From: Paramecium sonneborni
Lineage: Eukaryota; Ciliophora; Oligohymenophorea; Peniculida; Parameciidae
Reading direction: 5' to 3'
Assembly (NCBI GenBank): GCA_905182985.1
Contig: CAJJDN010000078.1
Span: 95,453 to 159,452, forward strand
DNA: 64,000 nucleotides
This document shows positions 1 to 14,169 of this stretch, one piece after another (within the stretch, counting starts at the first letter, position 1; the number at the start of each line of letters is the position of its first letter). Made by a program: the position numbers and the translations under genes. Under the pieces are notes generated by a model, which worked only from the letters and a program-made list of their open reading frames with translations, made no database searches and had not been told where the DNA came from.

Positions 1-30
1 TAAAATAGATATTATATATAATTATAATTT

Positions 31-3000
31 ATGGATTGTATAAATATTTATTGTATTAATAATAAGAATATTTATATGAGAAATAAAAGATCATTAATAT
101 AGGATCAATAACCAGATCATGATTTGATAAGAAGACAGAATGAGATAATATTATAACCTGCAATATAAGTGTATAAGATGTATACTTAATTGCACACTGC
201 AGGTTAAGCTGAACAAGTAGCTGATTGTCTAACAGCAATAGAATTTATTCAAAAATAAAGTGATAAGAATATGAAAGTGAGAGATTTTGCCATGTATGCT
301 GCTTAGTTCTTTAGATATGAACATTATAATTTTGGTGAAGCTATAATGAATTAAGGAGATTATGGAGATAGATTTTACATTCTTTTACATGGTGAAGTTG
401 GAGTTTATATAAAAAGATCAATTGAAGATGTGTAATAGGACATGGATTTCATCACTTAGTAAAGTAGTGAAACAAATATTGGTGGTAATTAATAGTAGAA
501 GATAAAGAAAAGTATTGAAATGCCTTAATTAAACAGATATGATTTGGCTATGAAAATGTTAATAGAGAATTGTATGTATTTTAATAATGGGATTGCATTA
601 TTTAAGAAAGTATGGTAATATTATTCTGGATAATGCTTTGGAGATTAAGCATTAATTCATGATTAACCAAGATCTGCTAGTATTATAGTAGTTTCTGATG
701 AAGCACATTTAATATCTATGAATAAACATGATTATAAATTGATATGTGATAATTAGATACAAGAATAAAATGTTAAAATTGAATACTTTATGAAATTATT
801 TAATGGTGCATCTAAATTCACTGTTTCTAAATTCATTTAAAATTTAAGAACAATTAATTTTCCATCTTAAACTATTTTATGGAAAGAAGGAGAAGAACCA
901 AAGTTTTATATTCTTATATAAAAAGGAAGAGTTGAACTCTATAGATTTATTATAAATGATAAAAATTAAACATCTTCCACAAAAAAAAATAAAAAAATAG
1001 TATTAAGTTAATTATCAGATAATGCTTTTGTTGGTTAAGAAGAGATTATAGAATGTCTACCTTAAAGATTATATTCATGTCAAGTTTTAGATAACACTAC
1101 TGCTTATTATATGGAATCTAGTGAATTCAATAATTTAAAGAAAAACTTTCCTGAAATTGTTAAATTATTAAAAGACAAAAGTAATTTAATTTAAGATTAT
1201 ATGATTAATAGATAAGCTAAAATTATTTAAATTTTATAATAGTAACGTGATAAAGAATAAATAATATAACCTTAAATGTAAACAATGGAAAGAAAAACTA
1301 TTAAAGAAATATTTAAAAATCCTGAAGAAAGACTGAATAAAAATGATGTTAGATCATAAAAACCAAAATTATTACTATAATCTGAAATTACAGATTAAAA
1401 TATGATATATCATCAAAAAAAACTTCCAAATGATCCAAAATCTAAATTTCTAATGCTTGATAAAGAAATAATTGATTAAATTAGAGATAGAGTTTCAAGA
1501 AAAATATAAACAAATGCTGATAAAAAAATAAGAATAAAAACTACATCATTAGATGATAATCAAATATTAATAAATAGAGTTTAAAGTGCAGTAAGTACTA
1601 AATCAAAAAGATAAAAAAAATTTGATAATCTTGACACAGTCTTATAAATAACATCTTCAGAACCAAATCTCATTTCTCCATAAAATATTGCTCATATTTC
1701 TTCAACTACAACAATACCTATAATTCAAAGAATTTGGAATCCTTTAACGAAATAATTAAAAGCAAGAATGCGTAAAACTATGAGTTGTGTGTTTAGTCCT
1801 AATACTATTCCAACTAAATAAACTGAATCTGATGAATTTTTTTCATATACTACTCAACCTATTAGAATTCATACCGGAAAATCTCATAGTCGAAAGATGT
1901 ACTTATTTATTTTTTATTTAGAACTTCCTCGATCGGTTCTCGCAAAAAAAGTACTTAATATTACAGTTTTATATGATTATTATATTTTAATTAACATGAT
2001 TCATTCAACACTGAATCTCAAAAAGAAAATTAAGACTGAACCTACTGAGAATTACATTATCAATTCCATCCATCATACTATTAAACCCCATGTAATCATT
2101 TAAAATCAATACAAGAATATCAATACAGATATGGCTTTAGCATACCACACTCTTCATTAAATCAATTATAATCCTCAAATTAATATTAAATATTCACATA
2201 TTAAAATTGCACTAGCAATCTAATCAATCTTTAACTTAACTTCTAAATTTAGATCAACTAAAATACTCTCCTATAAATTAATTTTATTTCAAAACCTATC
2301 AAATTATCAAACTAAACTAATTATGAAAAAATATGATATTATTATCGATAACCAATTATAAATATTTCAAGGACTTAATAAATTATAATAATATACAGTT
2401 TTAATTTAAAAAACTTTTTTACTTAATCTAAACCATCAATTATTAATTAAAAAAAGAATTGGCTAATTATTTAATAGAATTTCTAAACAAATTTATTTTC
2501 ATAAAATCATTGCTCTAATCTAAATTTTATAATACTCATAATAAGGAAAAAACTTTTTAGAAAACATCTAGTATTATTACAACAATTCAATTATATAAAA
2601 TAAAGAAATTATGGCAATCAAATTTGCTAGCACTACATTAATTATAAAATCCATTAATAATAAGAGATTGTAATATTAATCTATATTTTTTATCAAATTA
2701 ACAGAACCAGACAAATTATAATAATTTTCTATAAGAGATATCTCAATTAATTAAGGTAACTCAAATAAAACAGGAGGATTTGAAATTGTTGAAAATAACT
2801 TAAATGCCATTTGTCTTCTCAACTAAGTAATAAAAACAATTTTAAAAAAATATTTTTTGTTATTAAAATTACAAAATTTAGAAAATATTAGCAAACGTCA
2901 AAGCCTAAAATCATCAATTTTTAATTCTCAATCTATTTTATTAAAAAAATTAATAAAGTCTGGAGAAAGTATAATGGAATTGTATTAATCAACAAATGAC

Positions 3001-4521
3001 ACTGAATAAAGTAAAAAAGATTAAGATCATGATGATATTGTACTTANAATTTTTTTCATATACTACTCAACCTATTAGAATTCATACCGGAAAATCTCAT
3101 AGTCGAAAGATGTACTTATTTATTTTTTATTTAGAACTTCCTCGATCGGTTCTCGCAAAAAAAGTACTTAATATTACAGTTTTATATGATTATTATATTT
3201 TAATTAACATGATTCATTCAACACTGAATCTCAAAAAGAAAATTAAGACTGAACCTACTGAGAATTACATTATCAATTCCATCCATCATACTATTAAACC
3301 CCATGTAATCATTTAAAATCAATACAAGAATATCAATACAGATATGGCTTTAGCATACCACACTCTTCATTAAATCAATTATAATCCTCAAATTAATATT
3401 AAATATTCACATATTAAAATTGCACTAGCAATCTAATCAATCTTTAACTTAACTTCTAAATTTAGATCAACTAAAATACTCTCCTATAAATTAATTTTAT
3501 TTCAAAACCTATCAAATTATCAAACTAAACTAATTATGAAAAAATATGATATTATTATCGATAACCAATTATAAATATTTCAAGGACTTAATAAATTATA
3601 ATAATATACAGTTTTAATTTAAAAAACTTTTTTACTTAATCTAAACCATCAATTATTAATTAAAAAAAGAATTGGCTAATTATTTAATAGAATTTCTAAA
3701 CAAATTTATTTTCATAAAATCATTGCTCTAATCTAAATTTTATAATACTCATAATAAGGAAAAAACTTTTTAGAAAACATCTAGTATTATTACAACAATT
3801 CAATTATATAAAATAAAGAAATTATGGCAATCAAATTTGCTAGCACTACATTAATTATAAAATCCATTAATAATAAGAGATTGTAATATTAATCTATATT
3901 TTTTATCAAATTAACAGAACCAGACAAATTATAATAATTTTCTATAAGAGATATCTCAATTAATTAAGGTAACTCAAATAAAACAGGAGGATTTGAAATT
4001 GTTGAAAATAACTTAAATGCCATTTGTCTTCTCAACTAAGTAATAAAAACAATTTTAAAAAAATATTTTTTGTTATTAAAATTACAAAATTTAGAAAATA
4101 TTAGCAAACGTCAAAGCCTAAAATCATCAATTTTTAATTCTCAATCTATTTTATTAAAAAAATTAATAAAGTCTGGAGAAAGTATAATGGAATTGTATTA
4201 ATCAACAAATGACACTGAATAAAGTAAAAAAGATTAAGATCATGATGATATTGTACTTAAGAGAAAAAAAATGATGCATCAATCTGATCATTCTGAACCA
4301 TTTATAAAAAAAAGAATCTCCATAAGTATTTATATTTAAAAAATATTTATTAAGTTCAATAATCTCAAAAATTATAGCCGGCATAACAATAATTATTTGA
4401 ATTGAAGACAATAACAAAATCAAAGACAAAATCAAAATTATTATGGTTTAATTTAATTATTTTGATATTAGGAGCCATTTTGATTTTTAGAATTTTTTAA
4501 CAAAGGTTAATTTATATTTGA
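31..4521 (+). CDS. Protein with two cyclic-nucleotide-binding domains, cut by an assembly duplication
   Basis: With TAA/TAG as Gln, one frame is open from base 1 through 3046. After collapse of the duplicated 1212 bp it continues from 4260. Two cNMP-binding folds are visible. The first spans about residues 80-250, with FGEAI near residue 101 and the phosphate-binding-cassette-like FGDQALIHDQPRSASI near 203. The second spans about 275-385 (KEGEEPKFYILIQKGRVELY). The rest is a Lys/Gln/Asn-rich tail of about 650 residues with no recognised domain. No kinase or channel core is seen, so a PKA-regulatory-like or scaffold role is inferred. If a 29-nt intron at 4326-4354 is removed, the protein ends at TGA 4519-4521 with a hydrophobic tail (LIILILGAILIF), about 1082 aa. 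If it is retained, it stops at 4403-4405, about 1053 aa. The start at 31 is the first ATG; the frame is open to base 1, so the 5' end may lie outside the window. Confidence 0.8.
1835..4259. repeat. Perfect 1212-bp direct duplication joined by one N (probable assembly artefact)
   Basis: Bases 1835-3046 and 3048-4259 read identically throughout and are separated by the single ambiguous base at 3047. The unit lies wholly inside the coding frame of the cNMP-binding protein. 1212 is a multiple of three, but the extra N shifts the frame, so as written the gene is broken at the joint. Perfect identity plus one N is what a scaffolder writes when two contig ends overlap and are not merged. A true recent tandem duplication is possible but would not need the N. 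Confidence 0.9.
3047..3047. other. Assembly gap of one N
   Basis: The only ambiguous base in the first half of the window. It sits exactly at the junction of the two 1212-bp copies. Confidence 0.97.
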
Positions 4522-4902
4522 TAATACTGAGTGTTATTTTTGAATAGTTATAAAATATTATTTTTCTTAAATTTATTTGTTACTAATCTTGCTAACTTAG
4601 GCAAAAGAATTGTTCATGAGGGACGTTAACATATATAATATAATCATAAAGAAGAATACAAAATAAATAACTTTATACAACAGCTATAATATAATCTATT
4701 AATAGAATTTGGGTTTATCGAATGGTAAAAAATGATATTAGATGGATATTCTATAGATAAAGATTACAAGTTGTCAAATGGATGATATGGAATTGATCAT
4801 TCATAAATTTGTAAATTTAATGAAGTATATATTTTTACAGGACTTCATTATGACCTTTATTAAAATTAAACGTAGGTTCAAAAGATTAAAAAAAACAAAA
4901 GG
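4522..4902 (+). other. Unresolved 5' region of the BEACH gene
   Basis: About 380 bp between the end of the cNMP-binding protein and the first start I could place for the BEACH gene. It is not empty. One plus frame is TGA-free from 4620 to 4793 and another from 4786 to 5001, and both read like protein, with W, Y and charged residues in place of pure AT filler. I could not connect them with GT..AG introns of normal size. Either 5' exons use atypical introns, or the region has sequence errors, or it is an older frame-shifted start. Confidence 0.4.
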
Positions 4903-7900
4903 ATGATTTAGAATAAATCCAGTCTGATATAGGGAAATACTTATATAAAAATAACAGATAATTTAGTAAAATTAAATCTAAGGTTGTTCATGGAAACGAT
5001 TTGATCTTTAAAAATATATTATTTAAATAATAAAAGAACTAGAGGATATACAGGAGATTAATAAAATTTTTAAATTATAGGAATAAGTGGACCTTTTGGA
5101 TTTGTATGATTATTAATTTATTATAAATGAAACAATTTAATTCATTTTTGAAATTACTTCACATCCAGTGGGAATAAATATGCAGTGATGATATTTCAAG
5201 TTTAATTAGAGACAAACTAAAATAAACTCTATAAAATCAATCTATTCTAGAAACAAAGTTCCTTTCGTTATCTAAAACAAAGACTGAAAATCAATAAGAA
5301 TATAAAAGTTTTTTCACTGAAGAGAAAGAATCTCCTTTCTTTTCAACGTACTTACTCATATGTACTATAATAAAAGATTATTATTCATAAACTGATAATA
5401 TGTTAAGTGAATTAACACCCAAAATACAAACTTCTTGTTTATAATAATAATAAATTACTATCGATAGTATTATTGATTGTATGCATCATCTACTCCAAGA
5501 GTATGAAAAATTAACAGAAATAAATACAATTGTTAAATAAATCCTTTTTGAAGTATTTTATTAGATTGGAGGAAATATTACAATATATTTAAAGAATATG
5601 ATGCTTAATAACGATTAGTAAATACAATCATAAAAATACATCATAGCCTTTTTTAATTTATAAAAGCTCTTGAAATTGAACATTTCTTTAAATTTCAGCG
5701 ATAAACAAAAGATACTTACTTTTATTTATTAAATGTTATTAGGAAACGTTCTATATTTTGCTTATTTAAAAGTTATATGTTACTAAGATTTCATAGAGAT
5801 TTTTAAGTTATTTTAATAATGTTTTCTATAAAACTTTAAATAGCTACAAGAATTAAGTGATATTGAACAATTTTAAGAAAAAACTTTTTTGTAAGTTTAT
5901 TTCTAGTTTTTAAAATAGAATTATAAATAAACTTAATATCAATAACATATAGATTTAATAATATAAAAATGGATTGAAGAAATTACAGAATTTAATGATA
6001 TACATTATTACTTAATTTTCAGTTATTTAATTTTAGTATCTGAGTTTCCAGATATAATTTAATTCCATCCAGAAATTATTAATAAAAGAAATCAATAAAT
6101 TGTAATTCTTATTAAATAAAAGAATTAAAGAGTTTTTGGTCATTTATTGAATTTGTTATTGATTAATCCAAAATTATGCTGTTATTAATAAATTTTTGAT
6201 GAGATTATTAAAAATTAAAATAATGAAACAAAATTAAATTATTATAAATTAGTAGGAGAATAACTTTTATATATTAACAATACTCATTTATTAAATAAAT
6301 ACCTATCCATTCACATTCATGAATTATAAGAATTTGTGAAGGACAATAATCTAAATACTCAACAATTATTATAGTTTATAACATATTTATGTAGATATTA
6401 TTCAGAGTTTAATGAAGAATAAAGGATACAATTTGATTCTTCAATTATTCAATTTTATACATAAGAAATTAAAGATTAACAATATTATAAAAAGTTTGAT
6501 CAAAAACTATTATAGTTCATTGAAAATGAATAAATATATTAATAAATAATCGATATTGCAATTAAAAATTCATCTAAAATGGAATAAAATAAATATGGTT
6601 TTATGCTTTTCATTTAAGAGGTATATATATATCTTATTATTTTAGTCAATCTTATAAAATTAAGAAAGTTTGGAACAGATTTTAAAATATATTTAGATCT
6701 TAATGGTATCTTGTAGAAGAAATAAAAAAGCTTAGAATAAAAAAAAAATAAATTATAAAAGAGGAAAAGGAACAAAAATCCTAGATTATTTATTAATAAA
6801 TCTGAGAAATTTTATAACAATAGTTAAGACTATTTATGAACTTATGATCAATGAAAATCGTAATATGACTATTATTAAATCACAATTATATGTTGAAATC
6901 TATCATAAAATCAATTATATAATTTACATGATATTTTGGTTGATTGAAGATAAAGAAATTATGAATTCAGGAAGTATTTAATAAAATAGTTTAGAATTAT
7001 GTTAAATTCATTATAAATTCACTCTAAACTTGATTTATATTCTTGATAAAGTTAATAATCTTTAATCAAATACTCTTTATGAAATAATAAATAATATAAA
7101 TACAATTGCCCATGGATATGATTATATTAATTCTATAAGAGATGTATATTTTGATAAGAATGAAAATCTAATAAATAATTAAGATTTATTTGAATAATTA
7201 TCAGAAAAACAAATTTAATTGAAATTAGTTTTTAACAAATTCTATGAAACAAGTTTGAGTATCTTATTTGAAGTGCCAAATATACCAATTGATAGAAAAT
7301 TTTATTTGCAAATATTAAAATTTTAATTAATTACACAAATTTCACTTGTGCTTTCATTTACAGATTTCTGTCATAAATTTATTTTCTATTTCAGATTAGA
7401 AAGAGATCCAGAGATAATAAATATAATGCAGTAATGTGTTACAATTGTTTTAACCTTAAATTAAGAACCACAAATAATAAAATAGCTTTTTGAAACTCTC
7501 AGCTATCATCAATCTACAATATTAATGAATGATCTAGATGAACTGCAACTAGATGTCAATGATTAAGAACAAATTTAATAAGCTTATAGATTAGCAAATT
7601 TACCAAATTATCGAATACCTTTGTTATAACAAAGCAATATTTTATTGAAATTAGTTGATGATAAAAATTATTATATAAAAGTTGTCAAAATAATTCTAGA
7701 GATATTCTTAAAAACTTATTAATAATGGCAATAAATGTTGTATTCCCTTCAAAATTAATCAAATCTATTGTATTTTTAGGGAGGATCATCATCAATTTAG
7801 ATCAACTTTAATTTTATACCAGTTTAATTAATTGAAGTAAAAATGAAAATGAGACTAGTCATGTAAGAGAATGAAAGATAAAGTCTTAAATATTTAGATA

Positions 7901-10900
7901 GAATGAGTTTTGGATCATTTTTAGTTAATTCTCAATATTTAGGTAAACTAATAATATTTAGTTTGTTTTTTACAAAAAACTAAGAAATTCAAATTGTAAT
8001 TAATAAATCAAAGTTTTTTATAATTTATAAATCAGATGAATTTTTTGAGGAATTAGAATTTTAATCACAATTAGATTTAACTTAATGGTTCAATTTAAAT
8101 TTTTATATTAAATACAATTATGAAATGATTCTTGAAATTAATGAAAATAAATTTAATTTTTAACTGAAATATTTATAAAATCAGAAACTTAATTTTTATC
8201 AATTTGTTTTAGGAATTAACTTAAATTTTGATATTTAGTAATCAAAAACATCTAATAAAAAATAAAAATTTTAAACTCAATTTATTGATTCATTCATTAC
8301 TTTGAATTAATCTTTTGATGGATAAATATCTGAATTTAATATAGTAATAAATGAATAAAAATTAAAATTTGAATAATCTATTAATACCAATTACTAAAAA
8401 TAAGCAATAAACTTTATTAATTAAGGAGTCATAATTGAAGAGGAAATAGAATTTGATGATATATTTTTAATTAAACCTTGTACCTAAATTCAACCAACTA
8501 TGTGCAGTTAAAATGTTTATATTTTGGATATGAAAAAAGGGCTGGATTATATCTCAAAATCTGGAGGTTACAGTATATGAAAGTACAAATTCAAATGATT
8601 CTGAAGAAATAATTATTTTGATATTAAAATTATTTGAGGAAGACATTTAAAGATCAGTTTTTTAGATGTCTCGATTTGTTGATTCGAAAAATCTATAAAT
8701 ATTAGAAGAACATTGTAAATAAGGAATAAATATTAATTAATAAAATTCAAATATATTTATTGCTTAATTACTTTCAATATATAATAAAATAGTAGATGAG
8801 GATGCTGCAATTTAATATATCATTACTGTTATAAAAATATTAGATAATAAGATTACTACTGTTGATTAAATATAGATCATATTTTAAAAGATAAAAATGA
8901 CTAATTTAATTAAACCAAATTCTTTAAAAAATTTAATTAATCTATAATTAAATTATGAAAGCAGATAATTATTTACTTAGGTAACCTTAATCAAAGCTTA
9001 GCCTTATCTCGATATTTAAACAATTCATTTATATTCACATTCTTTAACTAAAAGTATTTAGTATAAAGGAGTTGTTCGAAATTCAGATTTTATTCGTATT
9101 TCTGAATTTTTTAATTTGCTATTAAGTTAAGAACAGTTAAATTTATTGACATTAGATATATTTTAAATAATAGAAATCCTTTTAGGAGATCAGATATAAT
9201 AAAAAAGCAAATTAAAATAAGAGGAAGAAAGTATTTTGAATAATTTTAAAAAATAAATTGTTTAAATCTTAAATAAGTAAAGCAAATTCGTTACTATAAA
9301 TTAATACTTAATTTAAGAATTCGAAATGTTAGATAAATTGTATGAATTGACATTTTAAATTTATTTTTCAATAGTTTAAAAATTAAGAATTGATTCAAAA
9401 AAAGATGTAGAATTAAACTCATTATAAATTTATTTTGATTATTTTTCACCTTAAATTTAAATATAAGTTGGATAATTTTTTATTTAAAAAATACTAAATT
9501 TAATAAGTTAAAATGATAAGGATACTATTTTAATTCACTTACTATTAAAATTTTTAAATTAATTGTATGTAAATCAGCAAATAAAAGACACGATTAAAGA
9601 AACCTTAACAATCTATTTTTTAGATGTATTTAAAAGTATAATTTTAAAAAAGTAGTAGTCAGATATTTTGGTTATGAATCTTATGAAATTTTAGGATTTT
9701 GCTTTATTAATGAAAAACTTGATGGCTCTTTCTATAAATAAAAAATAAAGTTCTTCAGAATTATTCTCATATTTTACTATATATTTAATTGAGATATACC
9801 CGACGTGCACAAGTGAAATTTTATATAGAGTTCATATTTAGAGTAATTTATTTAACAAGGATAGTTTTAATTCATTTTTAGAGGCAATATATCCAATAAT
9901 AATATCATTTTATGCCTTAAAATAAGTGCAATAATTTTAAAGTTAAGAGGATGAAAGAAAATTAATTAATATTATAATTGCATATTTACATATTGAATAA
10001 TGTTTTGGAGAGATATCAGATCTTGAATTTGTAAATTGGAATCTTTACTCTTAGATAATAGATAAAGGGATTGATTTATTTAATTATTTAGGTATCTTGT
10101 TTTATGATCGTAATTTTTATATTCCAGGAATTGATGATACTTTTATATGGGAAGAAGTAAAATTAGATTATGAAAAATAAAGAAAATAAAATATTAAAAT
10201 TTTACCTAATGGAGGTATCAAAAGATTAATGAGATAATTAATTGCTCCATTTGTAAAGATTCCTTAAATGAAAAAACCAATAAAAAATTATTTATCTATT
10301 AATACAATATATCCTGAAAATTGTATAATTGATTAATAGAGTTTTCAAAGAATAAAGAAATTATTAGATAAAGAATTTTAGATTCCTTTATTGTAAACCT
10401 ATTAATTTGTAAAAAAAAACTATCATTAATTATTTGAAGATACTGGATTATCATTAAAGATTTAAAAATAAAAAAAAGAAGAAAAGAAATAAAGAATAAT
10501 AAATCATTCAAAGTTTTATTAGATGTTAATTTATTATGCTATTTCTTAAGATAGTTTTCTTAATGAAACATAAATTAATAAGTAAGAATATCTTATATAA
10601 TTTAGTCTCCAAGAAATATTTGGAGATTATCAATTAAATAAATTAATAGATTGGAAAAATGCAAATCACATTCCTATAGAATCTCTTATATATTAATAAG
10701 ATGAAACATTAGAGTAGATTTTTCTAGCTTTTAATTCATTAAATATTCATAAGAAACTTAACTATTAAAATTAGAAATAATTATAAAATATTTGTGATTT
10801 ATCTTAAATAGATTTAATAAGAGTTGAGACAGCAAATACAATTTAATAAAGTATATTTATGGATTTTCAAATATATTACTAATTTGTTCATAAAATTTGG

Positions 10901-13900
10901 TTAATGTACCCAAAAATAGTTTATCCTTAACAAATTACAAAATCTTAAAGAAATTTATCAACAAATCAACATTCATCCTTTTCTGAAATGAGTTTACCAT
11001 TATATAGAGATTCTGAGAAAAACCTTTGGGAATTGGAAAGCCTATATCTTAAGTAAAGATAAGGGTTATGGTATTTTGTAGATGATTATCTATAAATACT
11101 TTATTAAGAATTAAATAATTTCATTTCCAATCAAGAATTTAAATTTGAAGTTTTAGATAATATGTAAATGAAGATGTAAGTTAGCAATTTAGAAGATTTA
11201 ACAAGGAGAAGACCACATTTAACTGAAACAAAGATGAAAAATATTTATAAACCTTATTTAAAATCAAGTAATTAACTTATTAAGAAATAAATAATAACTC
11301 CTGAAGAATCAAGTAGTATTGATAAAAGTAAATCCATTTTTAATACATCCTTTACTATATTATTATAAAAATCTGATAATATTGAAGAATCATTAAGTCA
11401 AAGTATTATAAAGAGATCAAATAGAAGATTATCTATAAAATCAGATTAATTTGTGTCGAATTAGATGAATTTGACTATTAGCAGTATTAGAAAAGGATCG
11501 ACAGATAGTTAGTAATTAAATGCTGTAAAATATTATTGTGAATATATAACTTAAGAAATGACCTATTAGGGTGTTTTAAGATTTAATGAAAAGAATTAAA
11601 CTCTTATATTTAAATCTGAAAAAAATGAATTTAAGGAAATATTTTCTAGTCCTGAGATTAAACATACTACAGAAGATATCTTTTTTGAAATTTAAATTAA
11701 TTAAATTGTGAATGTTCATCCTAAAAGGTTTTTATTAAAAGAAATTGCAATTGAGATTTTTGTTCATAGATAGAATTACTTTTTGAATTTCTTTAAAAAT
11801 GAAAAATAATAAGAATTTATATAAGAATTAAAAAGGAAGAAAATTTAAGTAATAGATCCAATTGAAGAATTTAAGAAAAGGAATTATCAATAGAATTGGG
11901 TTGGAGGACATTATTCTAATTTTGAATATTTAATGATAGTAAACACTTTTTCAGGAAGAACATATAATGATTTAAGTTAATATTTTATATTTCCATGGGT
12001 AATTTCAAATTATAGATCATAATAAATTGATTTTAGTTGGAGAAATGGAAGTAATACATTAAGAGATTTAAAATTACCAATGGGTGCAATTTCAAAAAAG
12101 CCTGAATAAATATTAAAAGAGTATAAGGAAAGAAACTTAGAAGATATGGATGAAAATTTCATGTATGGTTCACATTATTCAAATGCAGCTATTGTTTTTA
12201 ATTATTTAATAAGATTAGAACCTTTTAATGAGTTGCATTTTTCATTATAAAAAAGTAATATAATAATTTATTAATAGATAAATTCGATGTAGCAGATAGA
12301 TTATTTTAGAGAATGGATATATTATGGGAAAATAGTATAAAATAAGATAACAAAGAATTGATTCCAGAATTCTATTATATGCCTGAATTTCTATAGAATA
12401 TGTAATATATATATATTTAATATATAGAAATTTGTTTGATTTTGGAACATCATAAACAAAGAAAAAAGTCTCTGATGTAGAATTACCAAAATGGGTTAAA
12501 ACATAAACAGCAGAAGAATTTGTTTATAGAATGAGATAAGCATTAGAAAGTGATGCAGTATCCGAATAATTAAATCATTGGATTGATCTAATTTTTGGAA
12601 TCAATAATAATGGATAAAAAGCAGTTGAAAATTTGAATGTCTTTCATTATTTAACTTATGAATAGAATTTATAAATCATGTTAAGTAAAAATGATGATAA
12701 TTAAATTATTCAATCATATTTAACATAAGTTTATTATTTCGGTTAAACACCAAAATAATTGTTTTAAAAAGCACATTTAAAAAAGAAATAAAGTTTATAG
12801 ATTTTTTCAAATTAAATTCCATTTTTTGGAGATAACCCAGAAAAATCAAATAAAGGATTTGTTATTTAATAAAAAATAGAACATAATAAGATTGATAAAT
12901 AAGAAATTCTTGGTTTTTATCCATATTCTAAGAAATGTTTTTATATTTTAAAAGCTGATGATGATAAATATAATCATTTAAGATTAATGGAAGCAAAGAA
13001 TACATCAGATGATGGATACATTTATTATCATTGTGCAATAAAGTAATAAATAAAATTACCTGAGATAAAAATAGATGGATGTAATCCATAAAATTTATTT
13101 ACATTTATTTATGAATAAGAATTTAAATTTGGAGATGGATATGATTCATAATCACATAGTATTTATGAAGAGAAATAGGATTATAATTTATACTTTTGTT
13201 TGGTAGGATTTATAGATAAAAGTGTTAAGATTTATGATTTAAGAAAAAAATTAGTAGAAGTTAAAATAGATATTTCTTCTTAAAATAAAAAAAGATAAAA
13301 AAGAGCATCTTGTGTTAGATATCATGCTTTAACCAAAATTTTAGCAATTGGATCATTAGATGGCTTACTTCAATTATTTAAAATTCAATTCAGTTAATAA
13401 ATGTAAGCAAATATAATTCTTACTAAGTAATTACAATATGGAATTATATGTATTGATATCACAGATTTACATATTTTAATAATAGATGAAAAGAACATAG
13501 CAAATCTATTCACTTTAGAAGGAGAGTAATTATTAAATAATATAAATTATAGATTATTGCTTACAATATAATTAGACATAACTGATAAAATTTAACAATG
13601 CTGCATTTAAATTAATTTTCTCATTTTTAAGAGTTTAAATTCTTAAATTAGTGTATATACCTTAAATGGAAAATAATACCTTTAGACTGAATCATTATTG
13701 GATACAGTATCTAAAAACATTGTGTTTACAACTCCATTTTCTTCTAAATTTGTATAAATAATATTTATATATTTAGTTGATATTTGGGTTGAATTAACAT
13801 ATGGAAGAAAGCTTAAATCAATATGATCCTGTTATTTATTGTTTTGATATATTTGATTTAAAGTTGTAGTGTTAGTAATTAGGGGGTCTAATTTGTGATA

Positions 13901-14067
13901 AAATATCAATAAAAAAGGGATATTAGAAAGGAAGTGGAATATCTGCACTTCACATATGTTTTGATCGTTGCCCTTTAACAGAGAAAAATTAATTAAAACA
14001 TATATATTTAGTAGCAATTGATACTTAAATTTTATTTTATATGGATGAAATATTTGGTATTATTTGA
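4903..14067 (+). CDS. Giant BEACH-domain protein (neurobeachin/LYST-like) with WD-type tail
   Basis: At least 2945 aa counted from ATG 5106. The frame is open upstream to 4854, and an ATG at 4903 can reach it through a 17-nt intron, so the N-terminus is unsettled. The first ~2100 residues are Gln/Asn/Leu-rich and helical-looking, as in the armadillo/ConA-like front of BEACH proteins. The BEACH domain covers roughly residues 2250-2560, with landmarks WVGGHYSNFEYL, FPWVISNY, YGSHYSNAAIVFNYLIRLEPF split across text as YGSHYSNAA and LIRLEPF, FDVADRLF, PEFYYMPEFL, NLFDFG and HWIDLIFG. A C-terminal propeller-like part follows (CVRYHALTKILAIGSLDG). Introns placed: 6621-6645, 8515-8539, 12255-12277, 12402-12427 and 13752-13776 (25, 25, 23, 26, 25 nt); removing them keeps one frame to TGA 14065. 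BEACH proteins act in membrane traffic, lysosome-related organelles and autophagy. The family call is firm; the exact subfamily is not. Confidence 0.88.
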
Positions 14068-14169
14068 TTAATATAAGACTAGATTAAAGACTTATACTAA
14101 AATAAATATTGAAAGAAGGAGGAATCTCTGCTTATTGAATGAATAATAAGTTTATCAATACTTAATAAA

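Noticed and set aside
3048..4259. In-frame 404-residue tandem protein repeat in the cNMP-binding protein
   Set aside because: Identity is perfect at DNA level and the copies are joined by one N, so an assembly overlap explains it better.
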